A stretch of 64,000 nt of DNA from Zygaena filipendulae (Eukaryota; Arthropoda; Insecta; Lepidoptera; Zygaenidae). The notes beneath the pieces were generated by a model that worked only from the letters and a program-made list of their open reading frames with translations, was not told the DNA's origin and searched no databases. The translations under genes and the position numbers were made by a program. How positions within the stretch are numbered: position 1 is the first letter of the stretch; each line of letters opens with the position of its first letter. The stretch is from assembly GCA_907165275.2 (NCBI GenBank), contig OU015673.1:3177001-3241000 (forward strand), written 5' to 3'. This document shows positions 1 through 12,503 of the stretch, one piece after another.

Positions 1-455
1 CATCAGATCGGTGGTCGATAAGAGCGGCACATCCCTTCTTTATTTGATTAGGTTCTTTTGCGTCGCCGGATCTCCCCTAAACAATTTTTGTGTTTTTGTT
101 TGCTGTAAAAAATATTTGTGTGTTTGTGTGTGACCGCTGTGAACGGAGGAGATTGGTAGGTAAGGGTCTCTTTAGCAACGTTCCTACAAGGTAAGTCAAA
201 AAGGTGCCATACCTACTACCACACTAATAGTAACAAAAAGTTAACAAACTACTTTTTCCTTATTTATTTCTGTAGTGAAACTTCTTTGGACAGAGGGAAA
301 AATTTTGTTCTTGTATCACAAATCGTGATGGACAAAGTCGATTACATTTTTACGCGAAGCAATTAAGTTAGCCTTGACCCTAAACAATATAGTTAGGTAT
401 GTTAATGTGATGGCAGGAAATAACGTTTATTAATATTTTCCAAATTTATGTTAAA
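1..455. other. No recognised gene; possible 5' exon edge
   Basis: CTACAAG|GTAAGTC near 185-196 and TTG|GTAGGT near 156 look like 5' splice sites following GT-rich leader-like sequence. A non-coding first exon of a plus-strand gene is conceivable, but nothing downstream confirms it. Confidence 0.2.
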
Positions 456-688
456 CTAGCTGCACCCCGCGGTTTCACCCGAGGTAATTTTGAAGTTCCC
501 GGTAATTTTGAAGTTCCCGCGGGAATCCCGGGATAAAAAGTACCCTATGTCCTTCTCTGTACCCCTGACAACGTGCATGCCAAATTTCATCCAAATCCGT
601 TCAGCAGTTTTTGCGTGATTGAGTAACAAACATCCAAACATCTAAACATCCAAACATCCACACTTTCAGATTTATAATATTAGTAGGA
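456..688 (-). mobile_element. Helitron-like non-autonomous element (complete copy)
   Basis: On the minus strand it starts TCCTACTAATATTATAAA and ends in a CCGCGG-type hairpin plus CTAG, inserted between A (455) and T (689). TC...CTAG ends, a 3' hairpin, A/T insertion and no target duplication are Helitron hallmarks. Short elements of this type are widespread in Lepidoptera (Lep1-like). Confidence 0.75.
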
Positions 689-1020
689 TTAAGATATTCG
701 GAGTCAAAGTCTCCTCACACTAATTGTTTTTATTATTTGTTCGATATAAAAACAATGCCAAGTTAATAATTTCGAAAATGTAGCCAGTTGTGCTGAACTT
801 TTTATAAAACTAATTTTGTACTTACTGAAATCGAATTACTCGAATAATGTTTAACTAGATTATAGATTATATTATAATCTTCTATCACCATTGTATTGTT
901 TTCATTTTGGTGTGGGAGTTTTAAAGTGTTAAATTGTCTGTAGTGTAGATATACCTAAGTAGGTCATAGAGGTAAGAGTGATGTGTGCGCAGCAATAGGT
1001 ACCAACTGCTTAATCCTTCT

Positions 1021-1482
1021 TCCTACTAATATTATAAATGTGAAAGTTTGGATGTTTGTTACTCAATCGACGACCCGATTGGCGTAATGGTCACCATGCC
1101 TGCCCGCTAATCAAGAGGTTCCGGGTTCGATTCCCGGTGGGGGTTTACTTTGTGTGATGAACACAGGGTTCCATTTTCCAGTCTGGGCGTGTATATATAT
1201 ATCTATAGTATAATATATATGTAATAATATGTGTAGTATATACCACGTTTACTTGGTATCCACGACACAAGCTTATAGCTTAGTGTGGGATCAAGTAGAT
1301 TTGTGTGTTGTGAAGTGGATTATTATTATTATTATAATCACGCAAAAACGGCTAAACGGATTTGGATGAAATTTGGCATGCACGTTGTCAGGGGTACAGA
1401 GAAGGACTTAGAGTACTTTTTATCCTGGAATTTCCGCGGGAACTCCGAAATTACCGTGGGTGAAACCGCGGGGCACAGCTAG
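1021..1482 (+). mobile_element. Helitron-like element, split by a SINE
   Basis: Both ends are present: TCCTACTAATATTATAAA at 1021, and the hairpin plus CAGCTAG ending 1482. The internal sequence is interrupted at 1069-1335 by the SINE, so the Helitron is the older insertion. Confidence 0.75.
1069..1335 (+). mobile_element. tRNA-derived SINE, copy 1, inserted inside a Helitron-like element
   Basis: The 5' part resembles a tRNA: box A-like TGGCGTAATGGTC and box B GGTTCGATTCC, about 75 bp. A unique body follows (GTTCCATTTTCCAGTCTGGG, an AT microsatellite, GTGGGATCAAGTAGAT) with a tail of ATT repeats. It interrupts the Helitron copy 1021-1482 between ACTCAATC and AATCACGC, so AATC is the probable short target duplication. 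It matches 58476-58742 nearly base for base in the opposite orientation. Confidence 0.82.
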
Positions 1483-1483
1483 T

Positions 1484-3680
1484 ATTTATATCAATAGTTT
1501 TGACATTTCTTTTTAAAACATAATGGAATAAAGAAACAGTAAACCCGACTCCCTCTGTTTTGGGGGAACACTTCGTTATAGACTGTATAGTGCAAGTAGT
1601 AATCATTGAGCATTGTGGAAAATGTATAATATCTAAGAGAAAAGTAGATTATTCAAAGTAAAAAAGGATATGACTGCGTGTGATCAATGAATGAATAAAG
1701 TGAATTTGAAACTTAAAAACTATTTCTTAATATCGTTAATATATTCAATTCCAAATGTATTTTAAAATGGCGTATTTAATTATTAAATCAAACGCAACGT
1801 GATGCGTAACGAATCTGCTTTTCTAGTGGTTGAACTCATTATTAGAAACACTTTAAAGAGTACAATAAAATGAAGAAAAAATAATAACTCAATAGGCTCA
1901 ATTGCCTACGGTCGCGCTACAAATAAGGCTCTAGGTAGGTACCTACATAACACCATTCAGAACGAATCACCGTACAAAATGATATTATTTGCAACATAAT
2001 CCGCGAACAACTATACGTTCGAGATTGATATTACGCTGGGGTGATATTGACATTAATTTATATGGATACGGTTTAAAAATGTATAATGGGTGGGTCGCCG
2101 CCGCTAATAAAGTCCCTCGGGTGACGCGTTGCCAGTGCAAAGTTTTACCCTAGATAGTATTTTTAGTATTTTCCGTCGCGTTAAAATTTTGGCGACTTTT
2201 TTTTGCCTTTTAAGTCGTATCAACAGTGAAGTAAGGTGTAGAATCGTGTAAAACATGTTCCGTTTGTCAATACGGACGTGTCGAGATGCGTTTGTGAGGA
2301 ATGATTGATCAGCTAATTGTGGCGTGGATGACGGGCCGAGGAGGCGTCCGGTGGCAATTTTTTCGTCATTAGACACTGCAATCTTTTTACCATCGTCTGT
2401 TCGCATGGGAACTATTGTTAGACATTGTTTGGGTATACATTTACGTACCTACGTACCGATACGTAGCACCGGTGTACACTGGCGTAGCTAGGGATCTTAT
2501 CTAAGGGCACAGATAATATAATAGCAGTCTGGTTGAACTAACCACTGTCATGTAATGGGAAATCATAATTAATGTCGCTTAGAAATAAATATCTAATAAT
2601 ACACTTCATATACCTACTGTTCTGTTTACCATGATATGGCCTCTTTCATCAGCCCACCCTGCCTACCCTCACTGTAGAACTCGTAGAGTATATCAATGCG
2701 TAGAAAGGCTAGTTATTAAAATGCGTTGTGCTTTTACCACGGAGATTTATTGGAGACCTTTTTGACATTGAATGCATAGGCATAGACAGTAAATATATCA
2801 TAGACAATATTATTTACTTTAATGTTTCCAACACTAACTAGAATCAAATTAAAAGCGATAAAAAGTACCTAAATCCTCAATACTATCATTTTATCTAGGG
2901 TGGGCAAAGAAGTTTCTAGGGTGGGAAAAGGTAAAATAAATCAGTGAAAAACTCCTCGAAATAACTATTTTCAACCGATTCAGTTAATAGATCTGTCCCT
3001 ATTAGTTACTTCAGCCAGTTGCCTAATTATGATAAATGTTTTCGAATTCATAATAAAATAGAATTCGTGAATATAAATTAAGTGAAATCACATAAATTTT
3101 GCACGCAACACTGCCGTAATCGATTTGGAAAAGTTAAATGCAATTACGGTCTTAATAATAAGAGATTATGCAAATAAGCTTTACAATGGACTCACGTGTC
3201 CGCATTGAAATTAAATGTAAAATGTAATATCTTATTGTTGAAATTAAATAGCGTGTTAAACAGCCCCGTCTGCTTGTCGGGTCGCATTGTATCGCCAACT
3301 AGACAAACAGGATAATTTCACAATTAACAATAATATAATGTGTCACTAAAGTTGCGTATACATACACTGACATTCGGAACCAACTGCGTGGTAAATTTGA
3401 ATAAACGATCCGACGCTTATATCGATGCAGATTGCATTGATGTTTTCCCTCTGACGCCGCGGTTTGTGATGTCTTCATACTGTGTCAGAATAAATTTAAT
3501 TACGTACGACTCCATGGATTTGTGTTATTTTTATGATAATGTATGTGTCGTATACTAGCATTGATATAGGCACTAAACAGATACACAGTCAGAGACGCAA
3601 AAATGCCCATACAAAATAACCGTTCTTTTACGAGTTGTAGAAATAATTCTGTTACCTATGTCGTATGCCTAAGTGCAAAT
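1484..3680. other. AT-rich intergenic DNA
   Basis: No gene seen. ACTGGCGTAGCTAGGG near 2478 resembles a hAT end without a partner, and TCTAGGGTGGGCAAAGAAG near 2895 is typical filler of such elements. A 100-codon minus frame at 2104-2406 has no recognisable domain. Confidence 0.4.
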
Positions 3681-3800
3681 TTTACTTATTCAATCAAAAA
3701 TTTTGATAATAGGCTATTTGGCTAAATTTTTGTTCAAAATTCTATTTAAGTCCGTCGCGTCGGTTGGATAAAAAATAATGGAGACGTATTTTTTGGTTTT
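3680..3800. repeat. Half copy of MITE family III
   Basis: ATAGGCTATTTGGC, AAAATTCTATTTAAGTCCGT and GGAGACGTATTTTTTGG match one side of the family at 45469-45800. A family II MITE follows within 30 bp, probably having landed in it. Confidence 0.45.
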
Positions 3801-3825
3801 CCAAGTTATTAAATTGATTAAGGAA

Positions 3826-4040
3826 GGGCTCAGTTCTTATTCACTATGACCATAACACGGCGCGTTAAGATAACGCGCCACAAACATTCTTTCCCTCCTC
3901 TGCGAAAAAATACATTCACGTTTGTTATGGTACACAGAATAATAATTTCTAATATTTTGGCATCTTGAATGTTGGGGATTTCGTTTTTGGGATGCGCGTT
4001 ATGGGCAAGAAATGTTGTTGGTCATAGTGAATAAGGGCCC
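3826..4040. mobile_element. MITE family II, copy 1
   Basis: Ends match GGGCCCTTATTCACTATGAC (left end worn: GGGCTCAGTTCTTATTCAC). The interior has CATAACACGGCGCGTTAAGA and a TTTCTAATATTTTGGCATCT core shared with 14433-14657 (inverted) and 53673-53894. No clear target duplication. Confidence 0.65.
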
Positions 4041-4379
4041 TGGCAGTTTCCTTGCACAACGTTAGCATTACGATTCAGCGAGGTACATTGGCATAGTTAC
4101 TTTGCCACGGAGGTAATGTTGTTTTTTTTTTTTTTATTCAAATGTGAATCCCTTTTTGTATTCATATCTACGTGTCGCTTCCAACACTTCACAAAACTAT
4201 AATTATACAACAATTAAACTAACCTTTAATAGGACGAGGTAGGAACTCTATGACTCTATATTCGTAAATTTGGTCGTCAGAAAATAATAGTAATTATTAG
4301 TAAACAACGTCATCCAGTCATAAACTGAGCTGAGCTTTTATGTACTATGGTTGCCAGACTAATGATTTTTTACCTACTT

Positions 4380-4500
4380 TTATTATACACAGTAAACTCA
4401 AATTTCCACCACATAAATGTTGGCCCTGACGCGAGGATCGAACCCATGACGCATGGCTTCTATCAGTTTCGCTAACCAACGAGACAGTTGATCTTAATTA
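4380..4500 (-). mobile_element. Degenerate tRNA-derived SINE fragment
   Basis: Read on the minus strand there is a box A-like TGGTTAGCGAAACTG and box B-like GGTTCGATCC spaced as in a tRNA. An AT-rich tail resembling other lepidopteran SINE bodies follows. It does not fold as a clean tRNA gene. No second end or target duplication was identified. Confidence 0.4.
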
Positions 4501-5469
4501 TATCTTCTCTCGAATTAATCTTATCTCTTATCTTGTATAGCTATCGATGTCCCAAATAACAAAGCTAAAAGTTAATACAGAGAATTTTATACGGTAACGA
4601 GCAAACAGCGACAAACTCCCTAATTAACTGCTAAAAACGACCAAAAACACAACACTTGGCGGTCCCATGGCAACTATAAATCATGGGAAATAAAATAATG
4701 CCCCTCGGGGCAGCCGTGCTGTCGTCCGACATAATAGGCTCGTTTATAGCGACACCTACCCTAGTACCGTCTACTAACTGGCAACACTTAAAATAGAGGT
4801 TTTGCAGGTCAATTATGTAACTTTTGTTGCATTCATATTTCAGTTTCAATCAGAAAAATTGCAATTTTGTGATTAATTAACCATGTTGAGACAACTTCAA
4901 CTTTTGAAGTAGATACGTTTAGTTTGGTTGATTGCTAGATATTATAGGTGTCAAAAGGTGGATTGTAGTCGCAAAACCGCCATGTTTCTGATTGCAACCG
5001 AATAAACGAATAGAATAGAAATAAAAGTTATATAATAGCCCCTCAGTTCTATACTTAAACTAAAAATCAGCTTTAAACGGGAAATAGGTGCAGATTTCTC
5101 TTACATTTTTACGTTACATTAATATTAAATATACTGAAAATAAAAATTGTACTAAGCTTTATCATTTAGGTATTTGGACTGTAATGTATTCTAAACTGTA
5201 ATAATACGAGATTAATTTGAATATTAATCGTCGAAAATTCAGTTCATGATTGTTGTCGCGCTTCTCATCGTCCGTCGGTTTCGACTAAAGTATGTCGTCG
5301 TTATGATCTATACAGGGGCAAAGCTTTAAAAAATCATTGTGATGACTTTAATAATAATAAACAATAAGAATAAACTATTGAACGTATAAATAATATGAAC
5401 AAAAGTAGGTAACCCCACCTCCCAAACTAGGAAAACCTGTATTTTGGGAGATGGTTTCTTCCGCATGTA

Positions 5470-5934
5470 GGGTAAAACCCGGATAGTTGCCACACTTTTC
5501 GAAATCATTTTATATCTCCCAGTACATAAATCAAAATATTTTATTTTTTAAACTGGCAAGTACCTACTTTGGTTCTTTATCTACAAATTTATTAAATGTA
5601 AAAGACATTATCTTTGAAATTTCCAGAGTATTAGCGATTTCTACGGACCTCTACTTTTTGTGACATCTATCCCATATATGGGATAGTTGCCTAGTCCATA
5701 TAAATTACATTTAGGATAGACGACCCGCCGGGAAACAAGGCATCTATCCCGAAAAATCTTTGATCGCACCTTGCGTTCCCGTGCAATCGCACAGAGACAT
5801 GAGACCCGGTCCACTTAATAGTAGTTGGAAAGTCTTTTGATAGATAAATAAAATAGCACGCGATTCATCTGCGAAACTAGAGTAATTACGATCGGGGCAA
5901 CTATACCCCCAGGGCAACTATCCTGGTTTTACCC
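5470..5934. mobile_element. TA-flanked MITE family I, copy 1 (465 bp)
   Basis: Terminal inverted repeats GGGTAAAACC(C/A)GGATAGTTGCC, flanked by TA on both sides (5468 and 5935), which fits a Tc1/mariner-type element. Full-length match to 7188-7648. Motifs related to the end (ATCTATCCC, GGGATAGTTGCC, GGGGCAACTAT) recur inside. No coding capacity. Confidence 0.75.
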
Positions 5935-6096
5935 TATTTCTTCTAAGATTTTCAATATCAATTTAAAAAGAAATTCGATAGTAGAATAGAATATGTAAAA
6001 AAACCTATCTATAGGCTACTATTGATTTCTTTTTAATAAATACTTTCTAATGTATAAATCATATTCATCCGGGTAAAACCAAGTTTTTATTAAAGA

Positions 6097-6403
6097 CTAG
6101 CTGTGCCCCGCGGTTTCACCCGCGTGAATAGTTTTTATGTAACAACTTTTTTACCGACATCCGATTTGATTGAAACAAAGCCTATGTTGCTCCAGATTTA
6201 GCTTAATCTACTACTGAAAACTGCATGACAATCCGTTCAGTAGATGCGGAGATTATAGCGAACAGACAGACAGACAGACAAAAAAAAATTTTAAAAACTT
6301 TTTTTTTTGGCTTGGTCACTCTTCTTTTATCACCCCTCTCAAGTATAGGTAAAAATATTCAATGTACAGAATCGCGGATTCTACTCTTTTATTATAGTAT
6401 AGA
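6097..6403 (-). mobile_element. Helitron-like element, subtype with TCTATACTATAATAAAAGAG end
   Basis: Complete minus-strand copy of a distinct subtype: TCTATACTATAATAAAAGAG start, (GTCT)n-rich interior, GGTGAAACCGCGGGGCACAG and CTAG at the end. The closest relative in the window is 25011-25329. Confidence 0.72.
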
Positions 6404-7187
6404 TTTTCTCTGTTATTTATCAGTGTTTGGTATTTTTGATGTGACAAATAAACATGGGCTTACAAGGTTTAAATGAGTCCATCGTTCAACCCAAAGGTTC
6501 AACCTTACACTCAGTATACAACGCTCCAATGCTCAGCCCTTCACGCGACTGCTTAGTGCTTATCCAAGGGGGAATCACAACTAGCGAACACCGGTTGCGT
6601 TCCAACTTGCAACATCTCATTGATTCCGCTAATCCCGTGGGGCGTCTAACGGGAATGCTCAACACAGGAGAAAATTAGACAGACAACTGACACTTGCTAT
6701 AAATAAGTAATAATAAAATAACGTACATAGATATTTTTGTGAGTTCAGTGTGTCTTTAGACTTAAAACAAGTTGATCATATTCTAACCTAACAAACTTAA
6801 ATCATTCTTCGGTCCAGTGTTTTCAGTGAGTCTTTAACTCACGCCACCCGCTATAAAAAATATATCTTTCAATCTATACCTCTACCATTTAAAATTAAAA
6901 AGATTAAAAGAATATTATGTAAAATAGTACAATTGCATACCTATTAATTTGTTGATGATAATAAATACAGAATTTAAGTCAGTATCAATTTTTGTATATT
7001 ATAAAGCAATACTGCAGAATTATTATCAAAATATAATATAATATACTTTTATATTTACCTTATTTTATATAGGTATCTATTCTTTTATCGATTTATTTTT
7101 AAATAAAATCACTTAGAAAAATTATAATATATACATAAGATTTGTTTGATACGTGGACACTATCATAGTGTGACCTTTATTAATATA

Positions 7188-7648
7188 GGGTAAAACCCGG
7201 ATAGTTGCCACACTTTTCGAAATCATTTTATATCTCTCAGTACATAAAACAAAATATTTTATTTTTTAAACTGGCAAGTACTTTGGTTCTTTATCTACAA
7301 ATTTATTAAATGTAAAAGACATTATCTTTGAAATTTCCAGAGTATTAGCGATTTCTACGGACCTCTACTTTTTGTGACATCTATCCCATACATGGGATAG
7401 TTGTCTAGTCCATATAAATTACATTTAGGATAGACGACCCGCCGGGAAACAAGGCATCTATCCCGAAAAATCTTTGATCGCACCTTGCGTACCCGTGCAA
7501 TCGCACAGAGACATGAGACGCGGTCCACTTAATAGTAGTCGGAAAGTCTTTTGATAGATAAATAAAATAGCATGCGATTCATCTGCGAAACTAGAGTAAT
7601 TACGATCGGGGCAACTATACCCCCAGGGCAACTATCCTGGTTTTACCC
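7188..7648. mobile_element. TA-flanked MITE family I, copy 2 (461 bp)
   Basis: Same orientation as copy 1, 1.7 kb away, with only scattered base changes and one short deletion. TA flanks at 7186 and 7649. Between the two copies lie an Helitron and AT-rich sequence, so this is not a simple tandem duplication. Confidence 0.75.
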
Positions 7649-8023
7649 TAGGTACCTACTTCTTAAATAAATTTAATGTTACTTATATACGATTGTCAAA
7701 TGTCGACAATAACTCATGTTAACAGTAGGTAGGTACCTACGTTAGAATTTGCTAATATTTAATCGTTACAAATGATCTTTAATGTTTGCTTTTATAAATC
7801 TTTACTAATGGTTCGCTGTGAGCGATGTACAAAGCAATACTAGAAGAATTAGGGCATTATAGGTTGTAATGGAAAATAAAAGCGCATTACGTTTTTATAG
7901 CATTTAAAAAATATCCTACTTAAATTAACAGCAAAAAATCAATTTGTCTTTCTACCAATCATAAAGTTGGTAGAGTTGTAGGTACTATGTGTACTTGTAT
8001 AGCCTTAAATCTATGGTAGGTAG

Positions 8024-8208
8024 GTATACTAATATAATAAAGAGAAAAGATTTGATTTTTTTGTATGTAATGGATAAACTCAATACTAAACTGATTTTAA
8101 AAATTCGTTCACTTTTAGGAAGCTGTATTTCTTAACATGGGGTAGGTAGGTATTTTTTATCCCAGAACTCAGAAATTAACGCGAGTGAAACCGCGGGGGA
8201 TCGACTAG
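8024..8208 (+). mobile_element. Helitron-like element, worn copy
   Basis: Partial match to the subtype at 49191-49557 (AATATAATAAAGAG, TTTTAGGAAGCTG) and a good 3' end GAAACCGCGGGGGATCGACTAG. Confidence 0.6.
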
Positions 8209-11171
8209 TGTTTAAAAAATAAGTGAACACCTTAGTGCTAAGTGTAAATACTCTAGTTATGTAAAATATTGCAACAACAAAGTGTAATTATCGTCGGGAG
8301 AGCTGGAGAGCGTATTAATAACGGTAATTAAAGTCGGTTTGGTATTGTTAATCTGCGTTGTCTCGTCGAACAATTACGTGCGCTACAGCCATAAATTGAG
8401 CTGCGAATATTTAATAATAATTGGCTTGGCTTTGAGGAGCGAGGGGGCGGCTCACCCTCCTCCCAGCGCCCAACCTCCCCCACACAGTAGAGACGGCAAA
8501 GGAAATACCTGTGGAAAATACCCCTCCGTATGTGCCTACTACTAAGTAGTCCAATAGATAGATAGTACATTTGTACTATTCATCTTCATCATTTTGTCTC
8601 ATAGAACAACACCCACAAACTACATAGAGACTAGACCTATGCTATTTAAGGGCAGTTAGAACCGACACTTGTAGACTTTACTTGAGGTACGAGAGAATGA
8701 AGTATTTTAAAATATATATGATTTATATTTAGAAAAGTCCAAATCCGATTTAAATAGAATTCTTTAATGTATCTATACATGCAGATAAGAAGTACGTGTA
8801 AATATCTTTTTTGGAATTATTTTTATGAAAAACATAAATCTAAATATAAAAAAGGAGAAACTGACTGATTTGAGCGCCCAGCCCAAAACGCTATATCTAG
8901 AAACTTTAGCTCAAATAGCTTTAGGCATGCACTAGGGCATAGTTGTCCAAAATTTAAATAGTTTAGATTTAGTAGAGCGATGGTTTCATTCAAAACTCTG
9001 TTCGAACTTGAAGTACAAAAACAATCGATATAAATACTTTTGCGCCCAAAGTGATCTCTAATTTTATTCAACCACACTTTTAGTTCCATGACTGTGCACC
9101 CATTATTATTAGCAAAAGTCGTAATGCTAAAACTATCGCTAAGGTCACATACGATACTGACGGTACTTCTACAAAATGCTGGTAAATTTTATATCCACAC
9201 AGTAGGTAGGTATCTACTATATACCACAATAGTACCTGCTAAGTGCGAGTTTCATGTTCTTTACGTTTACGGAGCCCAACTTCCAGCCATCCTATTTCTT
9301 TGATAATGCTGACGTGCTGATTTACTGACCGCTGACCGTTGCTGACGGTACGCTATTCGGCCTTGTGTACGGACGTAGCGTTAAGCCGGTTATGGACGAC
9401 CGGTAATGACGGTATCATTTGCGCGGTAAATTATAATTGGGCTGATAACGCGCTCGCTCCGCTTACTCGGCTTTTTTCGCTTACTTTAGTGCTGCTTGTC
9501 AGTAGCTAGGAGCTATTTTCTATCGCTAATTTAATTTTAAAACATACTGATTCTAGTAGCTTCAATTTGATAGGTTAGTAGAGGTTAGATAGATACAGTT
9601 TTCACATGAAATCATGGACTGCCCAGCTACATAAGATGCCACGCAAGAACTTTCAACATTCACAGTTCATTCATAGATAGGTATCGATTAGGTATCGATG
9701 TATCGATACCTGTGTAAACACATTCGATAGTCTATAATGTTTCGAATGCTGATATGTTCAGCGATAGCCGTGCGGCCGCTCGCGAATCACTACCACCGCT
9801 TAAACTATTAGCAGATTTCCATTCACAGTGTTTATTTAAAACTTCATCCGCATCGGGCAACATATTTGACTATGCAGGTTTACGAATTTATAGCCGAAAT
9901 ATTTTTTAATCTACGTTACCAAAAAACAGCCAATAACATTTGATGCAATACAGCCTACAGGCTATTTACATAGCTGTTTCCCGCAATTTTACCAATGTGA
10001 ATTTTAGGATCCCTTTGGGAACTCCTGGATGAAATGTCATAATCCTGCACCAGAAGTAACTCTACATACCTATAAAATTTCATTAAAATCCATTCAGTCG
10101 TTCCAAATATCAACCCTAAACAGATTTTTTTTAAATAATAGATAGTTATGACTTTTTTGACTAATGTAACTTTATGTTCTTCATTGGGCATAAAGGTGTA
10201 GCTCCTTCCGTATGTAATTTTTAACTTAAATCCGTCTGCATGTGGACGCTCCCACATACATTACGCTTGACACAAACAAACCCAGCAGATTAGAGAGACC
10301 GAGTGCAATGCGAAAGAAGCCGTCGCCCTCGTCGGCGTATACAGGGTGTACCCTTTTGCCATGTGAAAAAAAGGGATGAACCTTTGCCGAAGAACAAGCA
10401 AAGAATAAAACTTTCTACTTGTACACCACTGTCAGTAGTTTAACTTGTCTGCATTTATTGATGAGAAGGTAAAGATGAATTTATTTATTTGGTTTCAAAC
10501 TGTTGTTAACCGTTTCTTTTGACGAGCATCAAAAGGAAAATACTCCACAGATTTCAATGAAACTTTACACGAAGGTAAGCTCTTAGGTCGTCATACAATA
10601 TTGTTTTTAGAATTCATCAGAGACAGAAACATCAAAGATGTTGGAAAAAAACACTCTGCTTAACTAATGATCGTATTATAAATGCGCCCGTTTGTGTGTG
10701 TATTTATTTATTATCTAATTATTTTTTAATACTCAACTCCGTGACACATAGAAGGATTAATACCACAATTCCACAAACAAGGATCACCCTGTTGCGTTTA
10801 GCTTCAATGTAAATTGATATAAATTAATCCTTTAGCAGTGCGACCCTCAAGAAAGAAATCCCATTAGGTCGTGGATTCGATTAACGTTTTAACAAGACCC
10901 TCTCCTACCCCGCCGCTCTACCCCCGGTTCTCTTTGTGTCTTACAATTCTAACGATGTAGGTATACTGTATAGCCAGATAGACTGTATTGAGACCGGCTG
11001 GTAAACTGATTGACCACGTAGAGATTGCAGTACTCGTATCACTACTTTACTAGAGCTTGATTGAGATGCACCAAACATAATAGGTATACGTAGAAAAAAG
11101 AAAGAAAGGAAAGGTATTTACGTATATTTGGAAACTTAAACACAACACAATCACAATTAGTTTGTACTTAC
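8209..11171. other. Intergenic, no gene recognised
   Basis: Mostly AT-rich. Around 8430-8520 it is pyrimidine- and GC-rich; around 9310-9480 it has many CGGTA/GACGG words without coding signal. A degenerate Helitron-like match occurs near 9,960-10,090 on the minus strand. Confidence 0.4.
9674..9730. promoter_or_regulatory. Cluster of TATCGAT (DRE-like) motifs
   Basis: AGGTATCGATTAGGTATCGA followed by TGTATCGATACC gives three ATCGAT cores within about 35 bp. TATCGATA is the DREF site of insect housekeeping promoters. No gene start was recognised next to it, so this is only a candidate. Confidence 0.3.
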
Positions 11172-11450
11172 ACGTGCTGTTTCTTGCGGTTTCGCTCGCG
11201 TTAATTATAGAGTTCCCGCAAGAATTCCGGGATAAAAGTACCCGGTGACATATCACTTATGAACACTGTAGCTTCCTATAAGTGAAAGATTGCTTCTAGC
11301 AATAAGGCCGCCTTTTGCTCTGTATTTACTTTTTATCTGTCTTAGTTTTTATTTTCTCTTCTGGGGCAATAAAGCATATTTGATTTGATTTGATAATTTT
11401 TGAAATCGGTTCAGTACGTATGTCCAGAGATCACTTCCTACAATGCATTA
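11172..11450 (-). mobile_element. Helitron-like remnant interrupted by a LINE 3' tail
   Basis: Minus-strand Helitron sequence (GCGGTTTCGCTCGCG, GTAGCTTCCTATAAGTGAAAG, later GAAATCGGTTCAGTACG) is broken at about 11295-11395. The insert starts AGCAATAAGGCCGCC and ends GGGGCAATAAAGCATATTTG followed by TTGATTTGAT. That insert has the form of a short 5'-truncated non-LTR element tail. Confidence 0.55.
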
Positions 11451-12302
11451 TCGATTGTACATTGTCAACTTGACTAAGGGTCAGTAATTGCACGCAAACT
11501 TTATATTCTCTACAATATCTCTATCGATCTACAATCTTTTTCATCTCAAGTAGGTATCATAATAAGGATCAAAACAAACACTTGTTTTAACTGTTCACAA
11601 TGATTAACAATACATAATATTTTCGTCTGATAGTAAAAGATGTAATCAAGTCAAATCACATTTCCATTGTGCGACATAATTTAGTGGCATTTAGAATAAA
11701 CGACGTCGCATAAACCAACACCCCACTCTTCCCTAGAGCTGGCTGCTCTGGGAGTCGATCTGATACCCCTTCGGTAGTTATTCCTAATGACAGGCGTTTA
11801 CAAGATGCCCATATGGCGACTTTTGTCGTCACATAATCGAATTTTTGGGGTCATGATATTTGTAATGTCTGTTAGTTAAAGTTATTGTTGAATTGTGTTC
11901 GGTGAACTGCAAAAAGATCTATCTTTTCTTTCATAATTATTATTATAAGAGAGTGTGAGTGCCCATTTATATTACGTAAAAGGTTTTAGCTTACATTGTA
12001 CTTGCGTAAAAATAAATGTTTTAAAATATAAATAATTGTATACTTATTTTATCAATCAACATCTGCCGCGGAATAAAAAAATACCATTTTACCTTGTGGC
12101 TGTGATGCTTCAGAAGACAGCTTGAAAATGTAAAAAAGATTTGGTAATAACTAAGTAATTAAAACTCAGTAGGCACGTGGTATGATTCTTTGTGGTTCAG
12201 AAATCAAATCGTTGTAATTTTACTCTTATCGCACCCAACCACTTCATTATATGTATATGTTAATTTATTTGCTCTGTAGTGTATGTTAACATTACTACTA
12301 AA

Positions 12303-12460
12303 TGTTTCCCGTGGTTTCACCCGCGTTAACATGAGAGTGCAGAATTTCCGGGATAAAATTACCCTATATCCTTTTCTGTACCCCTGACAACGTGTATTCA
12401 AAATAGCATGATGGTCGGTTGAGTAGAAGGCGTAAAATGGTAACAAACAGACAGACAGGG
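12303..12460 (-). mobile_element. Helitron-like fragment
   Basis: 3' part only, minus strand: CGTGGTTTCACCCGCG, TTTCCGGGATAAAATTACCC, CCCTGACAACGTG. The 5' end is lost. Confidence 0.55.
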
Positions 12461-12503
12461 TTATTTTTTCATTTTATTCTTAATATCAATATGAATTAGT
12501 ATT

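Noticed and set aside
1069..1145. A tRNA gene
   Set aside because: Box A and box B are present, but the sequence continues into a SINE body with an ATT tail and has a second copy of the whole unit at 58476-58742.
1285..1482. 65-codon open frame
   Set aside because: It runs across the SINE/Helitron junction and is repeat sequence.
2104..2406. 100-codon minus-strand open frame
   Set aside because: No domain, no splice support and lysine/arginine-rich composition typical of chance in AT-rich DNA.
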